Below are positions 25,794-34,509 of a DNA stretch of 64,000 nt, piece after piece (the stretch's first letter is position 1; each line of letters opens with the position of its first letter). The notes under the pieces were generated by a model that saw only the letters and a list, made by a program, of their open reading frames with translations, was not told the origin of the DNA and did no database searches. Both the position numbers and the translations under genes were made by a program. Source of the DNA: Roseiarcus sp963737365. Its GTDB lineage: Bacteria; Pseudomonadota; Alphaproteobacteria; Rhizobiales; Beijerinckiaceae. The DNA lies in contig CAVTSD010000007.1 in the NCBI GenBank assembly GCA_963737365.1, positions 248,001 through 312,000 on the forward strand, read 5' to 3'.

Positions 25794-27046
25794 GCAAGGA
25801 GCAGAAGATCGAGCGCCGTTACGGCGCGATCGTCGTCGGCGGCGGTCAAGCAGGATTGTCGGCGAGCTATTGGCTTGCACGCGCAGGCGTCGATCACGTC
25901 GTGTTCGAGAAGAAATCGGTCATGCACAAATGGCGCGACGAGCGATGGGACACGTTCTGCCTCGTGACCCCGAACTGGCAATGCCAGCTGCCGGGGCACC
26001 CCTATGATGGACCCGATCCGCACGGCTTCATGGTGAAGCAGGAAATTCTGGCCTATCTCGACGGGTTCGCGCGCAAGACGAGCGGGTCGGTGCGAGAGGG
26101 CGTCGAGGTGCTGGCGGTCGAAAGGGAGAAAGACCTCTTTCTCGTGACGACCACCGCGGGACGTTTTTTGGCCGACGCGGTGTTTCTGGCGACGAGCCTT
26201 TATGGCGATCCTTATCGGCCGCGGTGCGCCGAGCGGGTTCCGGACTCCGTCGCGCAGATTTCCTCAGGCGAGTATCGCAACGCCGCCGCTTTGCCGCCAG
26301 GCGCGGTCGTCGTTGTCGGCGCGGGACAGTCAGGGGCGCAGATCGCCGAGGACCTGCATCTCGAAGGGCGGAAAGTGCACCTCGTCACCGGCAACGCGCC
26401 AAGATGCGCGCGCTTCTATCGCGGCCGCGACGTAGTGGATTGGCTTACCGACATCGGCCAGTACGAGATTACCGTCGCCGACGAGGGCATGGGCCGCAAG
26501 CGGCAGGACACCAACCACTATCTGACCGGACGCGACGGCGGACGCGACATCGATCTCAGGGCCTTTGCGCGACAGGGCATGGCGCTCTACGGACGCCTGA
26601 ACGACGTGCGCGACGGCCGGATGGTTTTCGAGCCGAATCTCAAGGCCAATCTTGACGAAGCCGACCGGGTCTACAACGGCATCAATGCGCTGATCGATCG
26701 GCACATCGCCGCCAAGGGAATCGATGCGCCTCCGGGCTCCGTCTATGAGCCCGTCTGGACTCCGCACGAGGAGCCTGAGGCCCTTGATCTTGCCGCAAGC
26801 GGCGTCGGTGCAATCGTTTGGGCGACCGGCTTTACGCCCGATTGGTCTTATGTCCAGCTGCCGATTTTCGACGGCTCCGGTTATCCCGTGAATCGGCGCG
26901 GGGTCACGAGCGTGCCGGGCGCGTTCGTGCTCGGCCTTCCGTGGCTATGGACCTGGGGGTCCGGGCGTTTCCTGAGCGTGGGCCGCGATGCCGAGTCCGT
27001 CGTCAACCATTGGCTGCAGACGGCTGGCCTGGTCTCCGCGGCTTAA
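25790..27046 (+). CDS. NitH, MSMEG_0569-family flavin-dependent oxidoreductase
   Basis: A 418-residue flavoprotein monooxygenase-like protein. FAD binds at AIVVGGGQAGLSASYWLARAG near residue 13, and NAD(P)H at VVVVGAGQSGAQIAEDLHLEG near residue 173. A WDTFCLVTPNWQCQLPGHPYDG segment follows the first site and ATGFTPDW closes the FAD site. The set resembles flavin monooxygenases and the TrkA-like proteins. It is the last gene of the Nit1C run. It probably oxygenates a nitrogen-containing substrate, which is inference. Confidence 0.88.
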   Translation: MSKEQKIERRYGAIVVGGGQAGLSASYWLARAGVDHVVFEKKSVMHKWRDERWDTFCLVTPNWQCQLPGHPYDGPDPHGFMVKQEILAYLDGFARKTSGSVREGVEVLAVEREKDLFLVTTTAGRFLADAVFLATSLYGDPYRPRCAERVPDSVAQISSGEYRNAAALPPGAVVVVGAGQSGAQIAEDLHLEGRKVHLVTGNAPRCARFYRGRDVVDWLTDIGQYEITVADEGMGRKRQDTNHYLTGRDGGRDIDLRAFARQGMALYGRLNDVRDGRMVFEPNLKANLDEADRVYNGINALIDRHIAAKGIDAPPGSVYEPVWTPHEEPEALDLAASGVGAIVWATGFTPDWSYVQLPIFDGSGYPVNRRGVTSVPGAFVLGLPWLWTWGSGRFLSVGRDAESVVNHWLQTAGLVSAA

Positions 27047-27098
27047 GATAACCGCCGCGCCGCGCTCGGCGCCATCATCACATCGGCAACCGAAGACG

Positions 27099-27113
27099 CC
27101 GCGATCTTCGCGG
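27099..27113. terminator. Hairpin after the Nit1C cluster
   Basis: CCGCGATCTTCGCGG has 6-base arms and a 3-base loop, 53 bases after the nitH stop and before the next promoter. No T-run follows, so its role as terminator is only suggested by position. Confidence 0.3.
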
Positions 27114-27145
27114 TGCGCGAATCGTCCGCGTCTGAACGGCGACAA

Positions 27146-27161
27146 TGGCGCGGCTATTGCA
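27146..27161 (+). promoter_or_regulatory. Sigma-54-type promoter of the BMP importer operon
   Basis: TGGCGCGGCTATTGCA differs from the nitB promoter at two positions and keeps both the -24 GG and the -12 GC with correct spacing. Transcription should begin near 27172, about 60 bases before the ATG at 27233. Together with the nitB promoter it suggests shared RpoN control. Confidence 0.7.
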
Positions 27162-27232
27162 TGGGACTAATCTCGCAAATTCACCGGTCCGCATGAGGAC
27201 TGGATGTCCGAGTGACAAGGAGAGGTTCGTTC

Positions 27233-28249
27233 ATGGAGACTTCAACCCCGTTGCGCCGCTCTGTATCTATCGCAGTCCTGTCGCTGGCCGCCGGCCTGAT
27301 AGGCGCGTCCGCCGCGTCCGCGGAAGACAAGGCGGCGATCCTGCTGCCGGGGAGCGCCAACGACCAAAGCTGGAACGCGCTTGGCTATTCCATTTTGAAG
27401 AGCCTCGAGCCGCACGGCTTCAAGACGGCTTATTCGGAAAACGTTTCGGACGCCGATGAAGCCGAGGCGATGCGCGACTATGCCAACCAAGGCTACGAGA
27501 TCGTGATGGGGCATTCCGGCCGCTTCGTCTCAGCGATGGAGCAGGTGGCGCCTGATTTCCCCAAGACGCAGTTCATCGCGGTCAGCGGCAACGAAGGCAA
27601 ACCGCCGAACGTCATGTCGATAGACTGGAACAACGCGCAATTCGGTTGCCAACTCGGTCATTTGGCTGCTCGGATGAGCAAGACCGGCAAGGTGGGAGGC
27701 GTCTACGGATTGCAGGGCGTTCCCAACATCACCGCGCAAGCCGGCGGCTTTCGCATCTGCGCGGAGAAAGCTGGAGCGAAGGTGGCGATCGTCTACATCA
27801 AGGACATGGAGGACGCGGCGGAGGCGAAGGAGGCCGCATTTTCGCTGATCGCGGGCGGCGCGGACGTGATCACCGGCAAGCTCAACGCCGCCGAGGCGGG
27901 CCTCGTGCAGGCCGCCAAGGAGAAGAACGTCTATGCGACGGGGCGCGGGCCGGACCAGACGAAGATCGCGCCGGAACTGGTGCTGACCAACATCGTCGAG
28001 GACTGGCCGGCGATGTTCGGCTCGACCGCCGATCAGGTGAAGGCGGGCAAGCTGTTCGGAACCTTCGTCCAGTATGGCTACGACACCGCGCCCGTCACCG
28101 GCGCCACGCTCGAATACGAAACCGGCAAGGCGTTCAATCCGATCGTGCCCGCCGCGGTCGTTAAGGAGCTTGACGACATGGCGGCTGAGTTCAAGTCCGG
28201 GAAGCTGAAGATCACGCCGACGGAGCAGGACGCGCGCAGCGGCGGCTAG
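27233..28249 (+). CDS. BMP-family ABC transporter substrate-binding protein
   Basis: A 338-residue periplasmic protein. The ATG at 27233 follows AAGGAG and starts a signal peptide ending in SAASAED. The body has the BMP/PnrA family features AAILLPGSANDQSWNALGYSIL, GYEIVMGHSGRF, GGVYGLQGVPNITAQAGGFRIC and GKLFGTFVQYGYD. BMP proteins mostly bind nucleosides or related compounds, with known exceptions. It is followed by an ATPase and two permeases, so the importer is complete. Confidence 0.9.
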   Translation: METSTPLRRSVSIAVLSLAAGLIGASAASAEDKAAILLPGSANDQSWNALGYSILKSLEPHGFKTAYSENVSDADEAEAMRDYANQGYEIVMGHSGRFVSAMEQVAPDFPKTQFIAVSGNEGKPPNVMSIDWNNAQFGCQLGHLAARMSKTGKVGGVYGLQGVPNITAQAGGFRICAEKAGAKVAIVYIKDMEDAAEAKEAAFSLIAGGADVITGKLNAAEAGLVQAAKEKNVYATGRGPDQTKIAPELVLTNIVEDWPAMFGSTADQVKAGKLFGTFVQYGYDTAPVTGATLEYETGKAFNPIVPAAVVKELDDMAAEFKSGKLKITPTEQDARSGG

Positions 28250-28319
28250 GCTTGGTGTCCGAGACCTCACGCCTCCCGCCCGTCAAGGACGAGCTCTTGT
28301 CGCGTCGGACCTGAGGTTC

Positions 28320-29807
28320 ATGGGCGAGCTTCTCGAAATGCGCGGAATGGCGCGCAGCTTCGGCGCGGTGCGCGCGGTCGACGGCGTCGATCTCGATCTC
28401 AAGGCTGGAGAAATCCTCGGCCTCTTGGGCGAGAACGGCTCAGGCAAGAGCACGCTGATGAAAGTGCTGTTCGGCCTGATCGCGCCGGACGCGGGTTCGA
28501 TCGTCCTCAGCGGCAAGCCGCTTGTCAGGCACCGGCCGGCGGAGGCAATGGCGCGCGGCGTCGCGATGATCCATCAGCATTTCATGCTGGTCGACGCAAT
28601 GACTGTGGTCGAGAACGTCATGCTCGGCTGGTCCGATGCCGGCCGCATCCTGCGCCGGAGCGAAATGGCTCGGCGAGTGCGGGAGGAGAGCCTTCATTAC
28701 GGGCTTGGCCTCGATCCCGACGCGCTTGTCGCCGACCTGGCCCTCGGGCGCCGTCAGCGAGTCGAGATCCTCAAGGCCGTGCTGCGCGACGCGCATCTGT
28801 TGATCCTCGATGAGCCCACTTCCAATCTCGCGCCGAGCGAAGTGTCCGAACTGCTGTCGATCCTGCGGCGCCTTCGCGCCGAAGGGAAAGGCATTGTCTT
28901 CATCACCCATAAGCTGCCCGAAGTCCTCGAGGTTTGCGATCGGGTCGTCGTTCTGCGACTGGGACGCATATCCGGCGAAGCGCGCGTCGGCGACGTCACG
29001 CGGGCCGAGCTCGCGACGATGATGGTGGGTCGCGATATCACGATGCCGCATGCGCCGCGCGCGGCGGGGCAGGGCGCCGTTCGATTGTCAGTCGATCGCC
29101 TCGCCGGTCGGGGCCTGGGTCCGCTTTCGTTTGAGGTGCGAGCGGGCGAAGTCCTCGGCGTCGCCGGCGTCGACGGGAATGGTCAATTGGAACTGGTGGA
29201 GACGCTCGCGGGCTTGAGGTCGACGATCGAGGGCTCGATCCGTCTCGACGACCGCGAACTCGTCCGCGCGTCCGTCGCTGACCGCGTCGACACAGGCCTT
29301 GCTTACATGCCGGCGGACCGCGGGCAAACGGCGCTGGTGAAGTCAATGTCGGTCGCCGAAAACCTGATGCTGCGCGACAGCGGGCGGCCGCCTTTCGCGT
29401 CGGGCCTCTTTCTTTCGTCCGCGGGTCTTAGCCAGAAGACGGACGCGCTTATGCGCGACTATGACATCCGCGCGCCGTCGGCCGAAACCAAGGCTGCGCG
29501 ACTGTCGGGCGGCAACCAGCAAAAGATCGTCGTCGCGCGAGAGCTCGACAGGAAGCCTTCGGTGCTCATCGCGCATCAGCCCGCCTGGGGCCTCGATCCC
29601 GGCGCGACCCGCTTCGTCATCGAACAGACGCTCGCGCTTCGTAACGCCGGCGGGGCGATACTCTACGTCTCCTCCGAATTGGAGGAGGTGCTCGACGTCT
29701 CCGACCGCGTCGCCGTGATGGCCGACGGCCAGTTTGTTGGGATCGTGCGGCGCGACGAGGTCGATCTCGCGCAGGTCGGCCTTTGGATGTCCGGTCGAGC
29801 GGCGTGA
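28320..29807 (+). CDS. ABC transporter ATP-binding protein, double domain (BMP/nucleoside type)
   Basis: A 495-residue ATPase with two domains. Domain 1 has Walker A GENGSGKST, a LALGRRQRVEILKAV signature and Walker B LLILDEPTSN. Domain 2 has a degenerate Walker A (GVDGNGQLELV) and the signature LSGGNQQKIVVAREL, with the usual Walker B Asp-Glu replaced by IAHQPAWGLDPGA. Such an altered second site is normal for YufO-like ATPases of this importer class. Its stop overlaps the first permease (GTGA). Confidence 0.92.
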   Translation: MGELLEMRGMARSFGAVRAVDGVDLDLKAGEILGLLGENGSGKSTLMKVLFGLIAPDAGSIVLSGKPLVRHRPAEAMARGVAMIHQHFMLVDAMTVVENVMLGWSDAGRILRRSEMARRVREESLHYGLGLDPDALVADLALGRRQRVEILKAVLRDAHLLILDEPTSNLAPSEVSELLSILRRLRAEGKGIVFITHKLPEVLEVCDRVVVLRLGRISGEARVGDVTRAELATMMVGRDITMPHAPRAAGQGAVRLSVDRLAGRGLGPLSFEVRAGEVLGVAGVDGNGQLELVETLAGLRSTIEGSIRLDDRELVRASVADRVDTGLAYMPADRGQTALVKSMSVAENLMLRDSGRPPFASGLFLSSAGLSQKTDALMRDYDIRAPSAETKAARLSGGNQQKIVVARELDRKPSVLIAHQPAWGLDPGATRFVIEQTLALRNAGGAILYVSSELEEVLDVSDRVAVMADGQFVGIVRRDEVDLAQVGLWMSGRAA

Positions 29808-30868
29808 CGGAGGCGGCGCCGCCGGACTTGCGCTCGGCCAAGCCGCGCTCCGCTCCGCTCCGGTTCGTCGCCGCGGAAGGGATCGGACTGCGCATCGTCG
29901 CGGCGGTCGTCCTTTCCCTGATCTGCTCGGCCGCGTTGGTCGCGCTTTCCGGACACAATCCGCTTGCCGCCTTTGCCGCGCTTGCGATGGGCGCCGCCGG
30001 CTCGCCGCACCAGTTGGGCGTCGCGCTCAATCGGGCGACGCCCTATCTGTTGGCGGGATCGGGAGTGGCCTTCTGCTTCCGCGCCGGCGTCATCAACATT
30101 GGCGCCGAGGGCCAGATCGCGCTCGGCGGACTGGGCGCGGCGGCGGTCGCGTTGCACTGGCCTCAATCCGCGCCCTGGGCTATCGCGCCCGCTTCGCTGA
30201 TCGGAGCGGCCGCGCTCGGCGCCGTGTGGTCGGCGATCGCGACTGCCATCCATCTCGGGCGCCGCGTGCACGAAGTGCTCGTGACGCTCCTCCTCAATTT
30301 CGTCGGCGCTTTGCTCGTTCAGCAAGCGCTGGCGGGGCCGCTCGGCCAAGCCGGCGCAGGTTTCCTGCAGTCGCCCATCATGCCGCCAGCCGCTTGGCTC
30401 TGGAAGCTGCCGGGTCTCGACGCCCATATCGGATTCCTCGTCGCGCTCGCGGCCGCGGCCGCGCTTTCCGTGATCCTGTGGATGACGCCGTTCGGCTTCG
30501 CCATCCGCGTCGCCGGACGATCGCGCCGCGCCGCGGCTTATGCCGGATTTTCGATCTCCAGCCTCACCTGGGCGGCCATGCTCCTGTCCGGCGCGCTCGC
30601 GGGTCTCGCCGGCGGCGTCGAGGTTCTCGGCATCCATCATCGGCTCATCGAGGGCTTCTCGCTCGGCTTCGGTTTCAAGGCGGTGACGGTTGCGCTGCTC
30701 GGCGCCGTCGAGCCATTGGCGGTCGCGCCCGCGGCGCTGTTCGTCGGTCTGCTCGAGGCCGGCTCCTTGTCGATGCAGCGCCAGATCGGCGTTCCCTCGG
30801 CGCTTGTCGTGGTGATCGAAGGCCTCACCATGCTGTTCGTCCTCGCAGCGACCGTGAGGCGCGCGTGA
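29804..30868 (+). CDS. ABC transporter permease 1 (BMP/nucleoside importer)
   Basis: A 354-residue membrane protein of the branched-chain/nucleoside permease type, with about nine hydrophobic segments. Landmarks include AFCFRAGVINIGAEGQIALGGLGAAAV, VLVTLLLNFVGALLVQ, GFAIRVAGRSRRAAAYAGFS and GGVEVLGIHHRLIEGFSLGFGFKAVTVALLG. The GTG at 29804 overlaps the ATPase stop and is preferred to the TTG at 29783. It pairs with the next permease to form the membrane channel. Confidence 0.9.
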   Translation: MTEAAPPDLRSAKPRSAPLRFVAAEGIGLRIVAAVVLSLICSAALVALSGHNPLAAFAALAMGAAGSPHQLGVALNRATPYLLAGSGVAFCFRAGVINIGAEGQIALGGLGAAAVALHWPQSAPWAIAPASLIGAAALGAVWSAIATAIHLGRRVHEVLVTLLLNFVGALLVQQALAGPLGQAGAGFLQSPIMPPAAWLWKLPGLDAHIGFLVALAAAAALSVILWMTPFGFAIRVAGRSRRAAAYAGFSISSLTWAAMLLSGALAGLAGGVEVLGIHHRLIEGFSLGFGFKAVTVALLGAVEPLAVAPAALFVGLLEAGSLSMQRQIGVPSALVVVIEGLTMLFVLAATVRRA

Positions 30869-31779
30869 TCGAATTTCTGGAAGCCGCGATCCGCATCGCG
30901 ACGCCGCTCATGCTCGCCGCCTTGGGCGGCATTCTCTCCGAGCGCGCGGGCGTCTTTGCCGTTGGGCTCGAGGGGATGATGCTCATGGGCGCGTTCGGCG
31001 GCGCGATCGGCGCCTGGGCGAGCGGCAGCGCGCTCGTCGGCGTCGCGCTTGCGATCCTCTGCGGAGCGGCGATCGGGCTCATCGTCGCGATCGTCACCGT
31101 GGCCTATCGAGCGGACAACATGGTTACAGGCCTCACGGCGAATATTCTGGCCGCAGGGCTGACGAGCTACCTTATGCGGGTGCTCTCCGGCGGCGGCCGC
31201 CCGATCGCCATCCACTTGAGCCCGCTTGCGCCCTGGCCGATTCCGGGCTTGGCCGACATCCCGGTCGTCGGGACGCTCCTGTTTGCACTGCCGCCGCTGA
31301 CTTATCTCGCGATCGTCGGCTGCGTCGCGCTCGCGTTCTTTCTCGCAAGGACTCAGGCCGGCTTGACGCTGCGCGCCACCGGCGAAAGCCCGGAGACCGT
31401 CTTGGCGTCCGGAGCCGAGCCCTTTCGCGTGCGCATGTTAGCGGTCGTCGCCTGCGGCGCTGTCGCTGGCATTGGCGGCGCGGTGCTCTCCCTGCAACAG
31501 GTCGGAACCTTCACCGACGGCATGACCGGCGGTCGGGGCTATCTTGCGCTCGCCTCGCTTATCGTGGCGCGCTGGAATCCGTTCGGCGCGGCGATCGCCT
31601 GCCTTGTTTTCGGCGCGGCGGAAGCGTTCGAACTCCGCATGCAGAGCTTTGGCTTGCCGGTCAGCTCCTATATCGTGCAAATGGCGCCCTATCTGATCGC
31701 GCTCCTCGTGCTCGCTGCGCTCGGGCGCGCGTCCCGGATGCCGGCCGCGATCGGACAGCCGCTTCCGCGAGACCAATGA
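30865..31779 (+). CDS. ABC transporter permease 2 (BMP/nucleoside importer)
   Basis: A 304-residue partner permease. The sequence ALGGILSERAGVFAVGLEGMMLMGAFGGA, NMVTGLTANILAAGLTSYLM, GLTLRATGESPETVLASG and GGRGYLALASLIVARWNP is typical of the second subunit (YufQ-like). GTG at 30865 overlaps the stop of permease 1. The amidase starts nine bases after its stop, so both belong to one transcript. Confidence 0.9.
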   Translation: MIEFLEAAIRIATPLMLAALGGILSERAGVFAVGLEGMMLMGAFGGAIGAWASGSALVGVALAILCGAAIGLIVAIVTVAYRADNMVTGLTANILAAGLTSYLMRVLSGGGRPIAIHLSPLAPWPIPGLADIPVVGTLLFALPPLTYLAIVGCVALAFFLARTQAGLTLRATGESPETVLASGAEPFRVRMLAVVACGAVAGIGGAVLSLQQVGTFTDGMTGGRGYLALASLIVARWNPFGAAIACLVFGAAEAFELRMQSFGLPVSSYIVQMAPYLIALLVLAALGRASRMPAAIGQPLPRDQ

Positions 31780-31787
31780 GGTGACAT

Positions 31788-33177
31788 GTGGCGGAAACGC
31801 TTGCGGCCCTCGCGGCCGAACTCGAGAACGGCCAAGCGTCGTCCTTAAGCCTTGTTGAGCGCGCGTTTCAGCGCATCGATGCTTTCGATTCGCGGCTGAA
31901 CAGTTTCGTCGCCCTTGATCGCAGGGGCGCGCTCGCCGTGGCAAAAGAAAGCGACGCGCGCCGCTCGCTTGGCCGAGCGCATTCCCGGCTCGACGGAATT
32001 CCGATCTCCGTCAAGGACAATCTCCATGTCGCCGGCTTTCCGACAACATGGGGAAGCCGCGCGCTTAAGGACTGCCGGCCCGCAAAGGACGAACTGCCGG
32101 TCGCGCGAACTCAGGCAGGCCGGCATGATTATCGTTGGCAAAACGAACGCGCCGGAATTCACGCTTGAAGGGTATACGCGCAACGATTTGTTCGGCGTCA
32201 CCCGCAACCCGTGGAATCTCGATCTCACGCCGGGAGGCTCGAGCGGCGGCGCGGCCGCAAGCGTCGCCGCGGGCTTCGTCCCCGCTGCGCTCGGCACGGA
32301 TGGCGGCGGCTCAATTCGCCGGCCCGCCTGTCATACGGGGCTCGTCGGCTACAAGTCTTCCATCGGACGCTGGCCACGCGCCGACGGATTGCCGGCGATC
32401 CTCACCGACTTTGAAACAATCGGAACGCTTGTCCGCACCGTTGAGGACACGCTTCTGCTTGATGCGATCTTGCGCGGTCCCGATCCTCGCGACTGGCGCT
32501 CGTCCATCGCGCCTTCGCCGACTTGGCCAACGAAAGTCGTGCGCATCCTCTATGTCCCGCGCTTTGGCGCCGCGCCAGTCGATCCGGAGGTCGCATCTCA
32601 CGTCGACGCGTTCGCACGGAGTTTGTCGTCGATTGGCCATGACGTTCGCGAAGGCGAAGTCTTCTTCGATCTCGAGGTCGCGGCGCGCATCTGGCATGTC
32701 GTCTCACGCGCCGGCGTGGCGTGGCTCATGGCTGACAATCCGGCTTACGAAAAACTTGCCGGCGCCTCCGCGCGCGCGATGGCGGAGGACGGAAGGAAAG
32801 TGTCAGGCGCGGATTATGTGGGTGCGCTGGAGGCTGTGTCCGCAATGCGCCGGCGCGTCGGCGAACTGTTCGATAGCGTCGATCTGGTTCTGACGCCGAC
32901 GGCGGCGGCGCTGCCTTGGCCCGCCGAGACGCCCTATCCGGATCGTATCGGCGGCAAGCCGGCCGGTCCGCGCGACCATGCGATTTTCACTGGCTGGGTG
33001 AATATCGCGGGCGTTCCGGCCATCAACATTCCGATCGGCTTGTCGCGATCAGGGTTGCCGATCGGCGCCCATCTCGCCGCCGCCTTCGGGGCCGACGATC
33101 AGCTTCTCTCGTTCGCCCGGGAGGTCTCGGCCGCCGCTCCTCCTTTATCGCTTCCTCAGCTTGAGGCCGCGCTATGA
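31788..33177 (+). CDS. Amidase-signature family amidase (frameshift)
   Basis: An amidase of about 462 residues once corrected. The catalytic Lys lies in IPISVKDNLHVAGFPTTWGS, the cis-Ser and nucleophile Ser in TPGGSSGGAAASVAAGFVPAALGTDGGGSIRRPA, and the GYKSSIGRWP segment follows. The break between PVAR and LRQAGMIIVGKTNAPEF is one extra A in the AA pair at 32108-32109. The start is GTG at 31788. It would release ammonia from an amide. The substrate is unknown; its place between an importer and an aminotransferase suggests that it acts on the imported compound. Confidence 0.88.
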
Positions 33178-34361
33178 ACACGCGTTCTCCCGGCCGCCAC
33201 TTTTTGCAGATTCCGGGTCCGACCGACGTGCCGGGCCGGGTGCTGCGCGCGATCTCCGAACCCACGATCGACCATCGCGGTCCCGATTTCGCCGGCCTCG
33301 GACGCTCGGTCCTGACCGGCCTCAAGCGCGTCTTCCAGACGAACGATCCGGTCGTCATCTTTCCCGCGTCCGGCACCGGCGCGTGGGAAGCCGCGCTCGT
33401 CAATACGCTCTCGCCGGGCGACGCGGTGCTGATGATGCGCACGGGCTGGTTCGCATCGTTGTGGAGCGACATGGCGAAGCGCCTTGGACTCGAGCCAATC
33501 CTTCTGGAAACAGACTGGCGCCGAGGCGCCGACCCCGACGCCATCGAGGCCGCGCTGAAAGCCGACAAGGAGGGGCGTATCCGCGCCGTCTGCGTCGTCC
33601 ATAACGAGACCTCGACCGGTTGCGTCAGTCCGGTTGCCGCTGTCCGCAGAGCAATCGACGCAGCCGGGCATCCCGCGCTGCTTCTCGTCGACACCATCTC
33701 GTCTCTAGCGTCGATCGACTACCGGCACGACCAGTGGGGCGTCGACGTCACCGTCGCCGGGAGCCAGAAGGGGCTCATGCTCCCGCCGGGGCTGTCCTTC
33801 AACGCGATCAGCGAACGCGCGCTGGACGCGTCAAAGACAGCGAAGCTGGTCCGTTCCTATTGGGACTGGCGGCCGATGCTCGAGGCCAATTCCGGCTTCT
33901 ACTTCCCCTACACGCCCGCCACGAATCTTCTGCGCGGCTTGCAGGAGGCGCTCGCGATGCTTGACGAAGAGGGCCTGCCGAATGTGTTCGCCCGGCACCA
34001 GCGTCACGCGGCGGCGACCAGGGCCGCTGTTGAGGTCTGGGGACAGGCGGGCGCTGTCGAGCTGCAATGCCTTGAGCCGGATGATTATTCATCGTCGCTG
34101 ACGGCCGTTCGTCTCGCGGAAGGCTACAGCGCCGACGCGTTGCGCGCGCTGATTCTTCGGCGGTTCAACATGAGCCTCGGCAATGGGCTCGGGATTCTCA
34201 AGGACCGCGTTTTTCGCATCGGCCATCTCGGCGACATCAACGATCTCACGCTCCTTGGCGCCATATCCGGCGTGGAGATGGGCCTGAAGCTCGCGGGCGT
34301 GCCGACCGGCGCCGGCGGCGTCGATGCCGCGATGGCGGTCTTGGCGGCGGAAGAGAACTGA
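33174..34361 (+). CDS. Class V aminotransferase, alanine/serine-glyoxylate family
   Basis: A 395-residue PLP enzyme. Motifs are HFLQIPGPTDVPGRVLRAI at the N-terminus, FPASGTGAWEAALVNTLSPGD, VVHNETSTGC, LLLVDTISSLASIDYR and the PLP Lys199 in TVAGSQKGLMLPPGLSF. The family includes serine-glyoxylate, alanine-glyoxylate, pyridoxamine-pyruvate and ureidoglycine-glyoxylate aminotransferases, and the sequence does not decide among them. It overlaps the amidase end by four bases. With the importer and amidase it could complete ammonia recovery from an imported ureide-like or amino amide compound, which is inference. Confidence 0.88.
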   Translation: MNTRSPGRHFLQIPGPTDVPGRVLRAISEPTIDHRGPDFAGLGRSVLTGLKRVFQTNDPVVIFPASGTGAWEAALVNTLSPGDAVLMMRTGWFASLWSDMAKRLGLEPILLETDWRRGADPDAIEAALKADKEGRIRAVCVVHNETSTGCVSPVAAVRRAIDAAGHPALLLVDTISSLASIDYRHDQWGVDVTVAGSQKGLMLPPGLSFNAISERALDASKTAKLVRSYWDWRPMLEANSGFYFPYTPATNLLRGLQEALAMLDEEGLPNVFARHQRHAAATRAAVEVWGQAGAVELQCLEPDDYSSSLTAVRLAEGYSADALRALILRRFNMSLGNGLGILKDRVFRIGHLGDINDLTLLGAISGVEMGLKLAGVPTGAGGVDAAMAVLAAEEN

Positions 34362-34390
34362 GAGCAAGGGGGCCGCGCCAAGCGGGAGAG

Positions 34391-34505
34391 CCTCAGCCGG
34401 CGCGAGCGCTTGCTTCGGACGCCGCCCGAGGGACTGTGGTTGAGGCCGAAATACATGAAGAGGAGCCAGCGTGCGGCGTGACGGTCCGACAGCCTGAGCG
34501 ACCCT
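34391..34505 (-). pseudogene. Remnant of a second MFS transporter gene
   Basis: Read on the minus strand, one frame gives LSDRHAARWLLFMYFGLN, close to LSDRYDNRWLLFMYYGLR of the intact MFS gene at 38916-40268. A second frame gives RRPKQALAPA, matching the C-terminal RRPKEALAPA of the same gene. About 120 codons between these parts are missing and the frames differ, so this is a decayed and internally deleted copy. It sits directly downstream of the RND pump gene. Confidence 0.7.
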
Positions 34506-34509
34506 ACGC

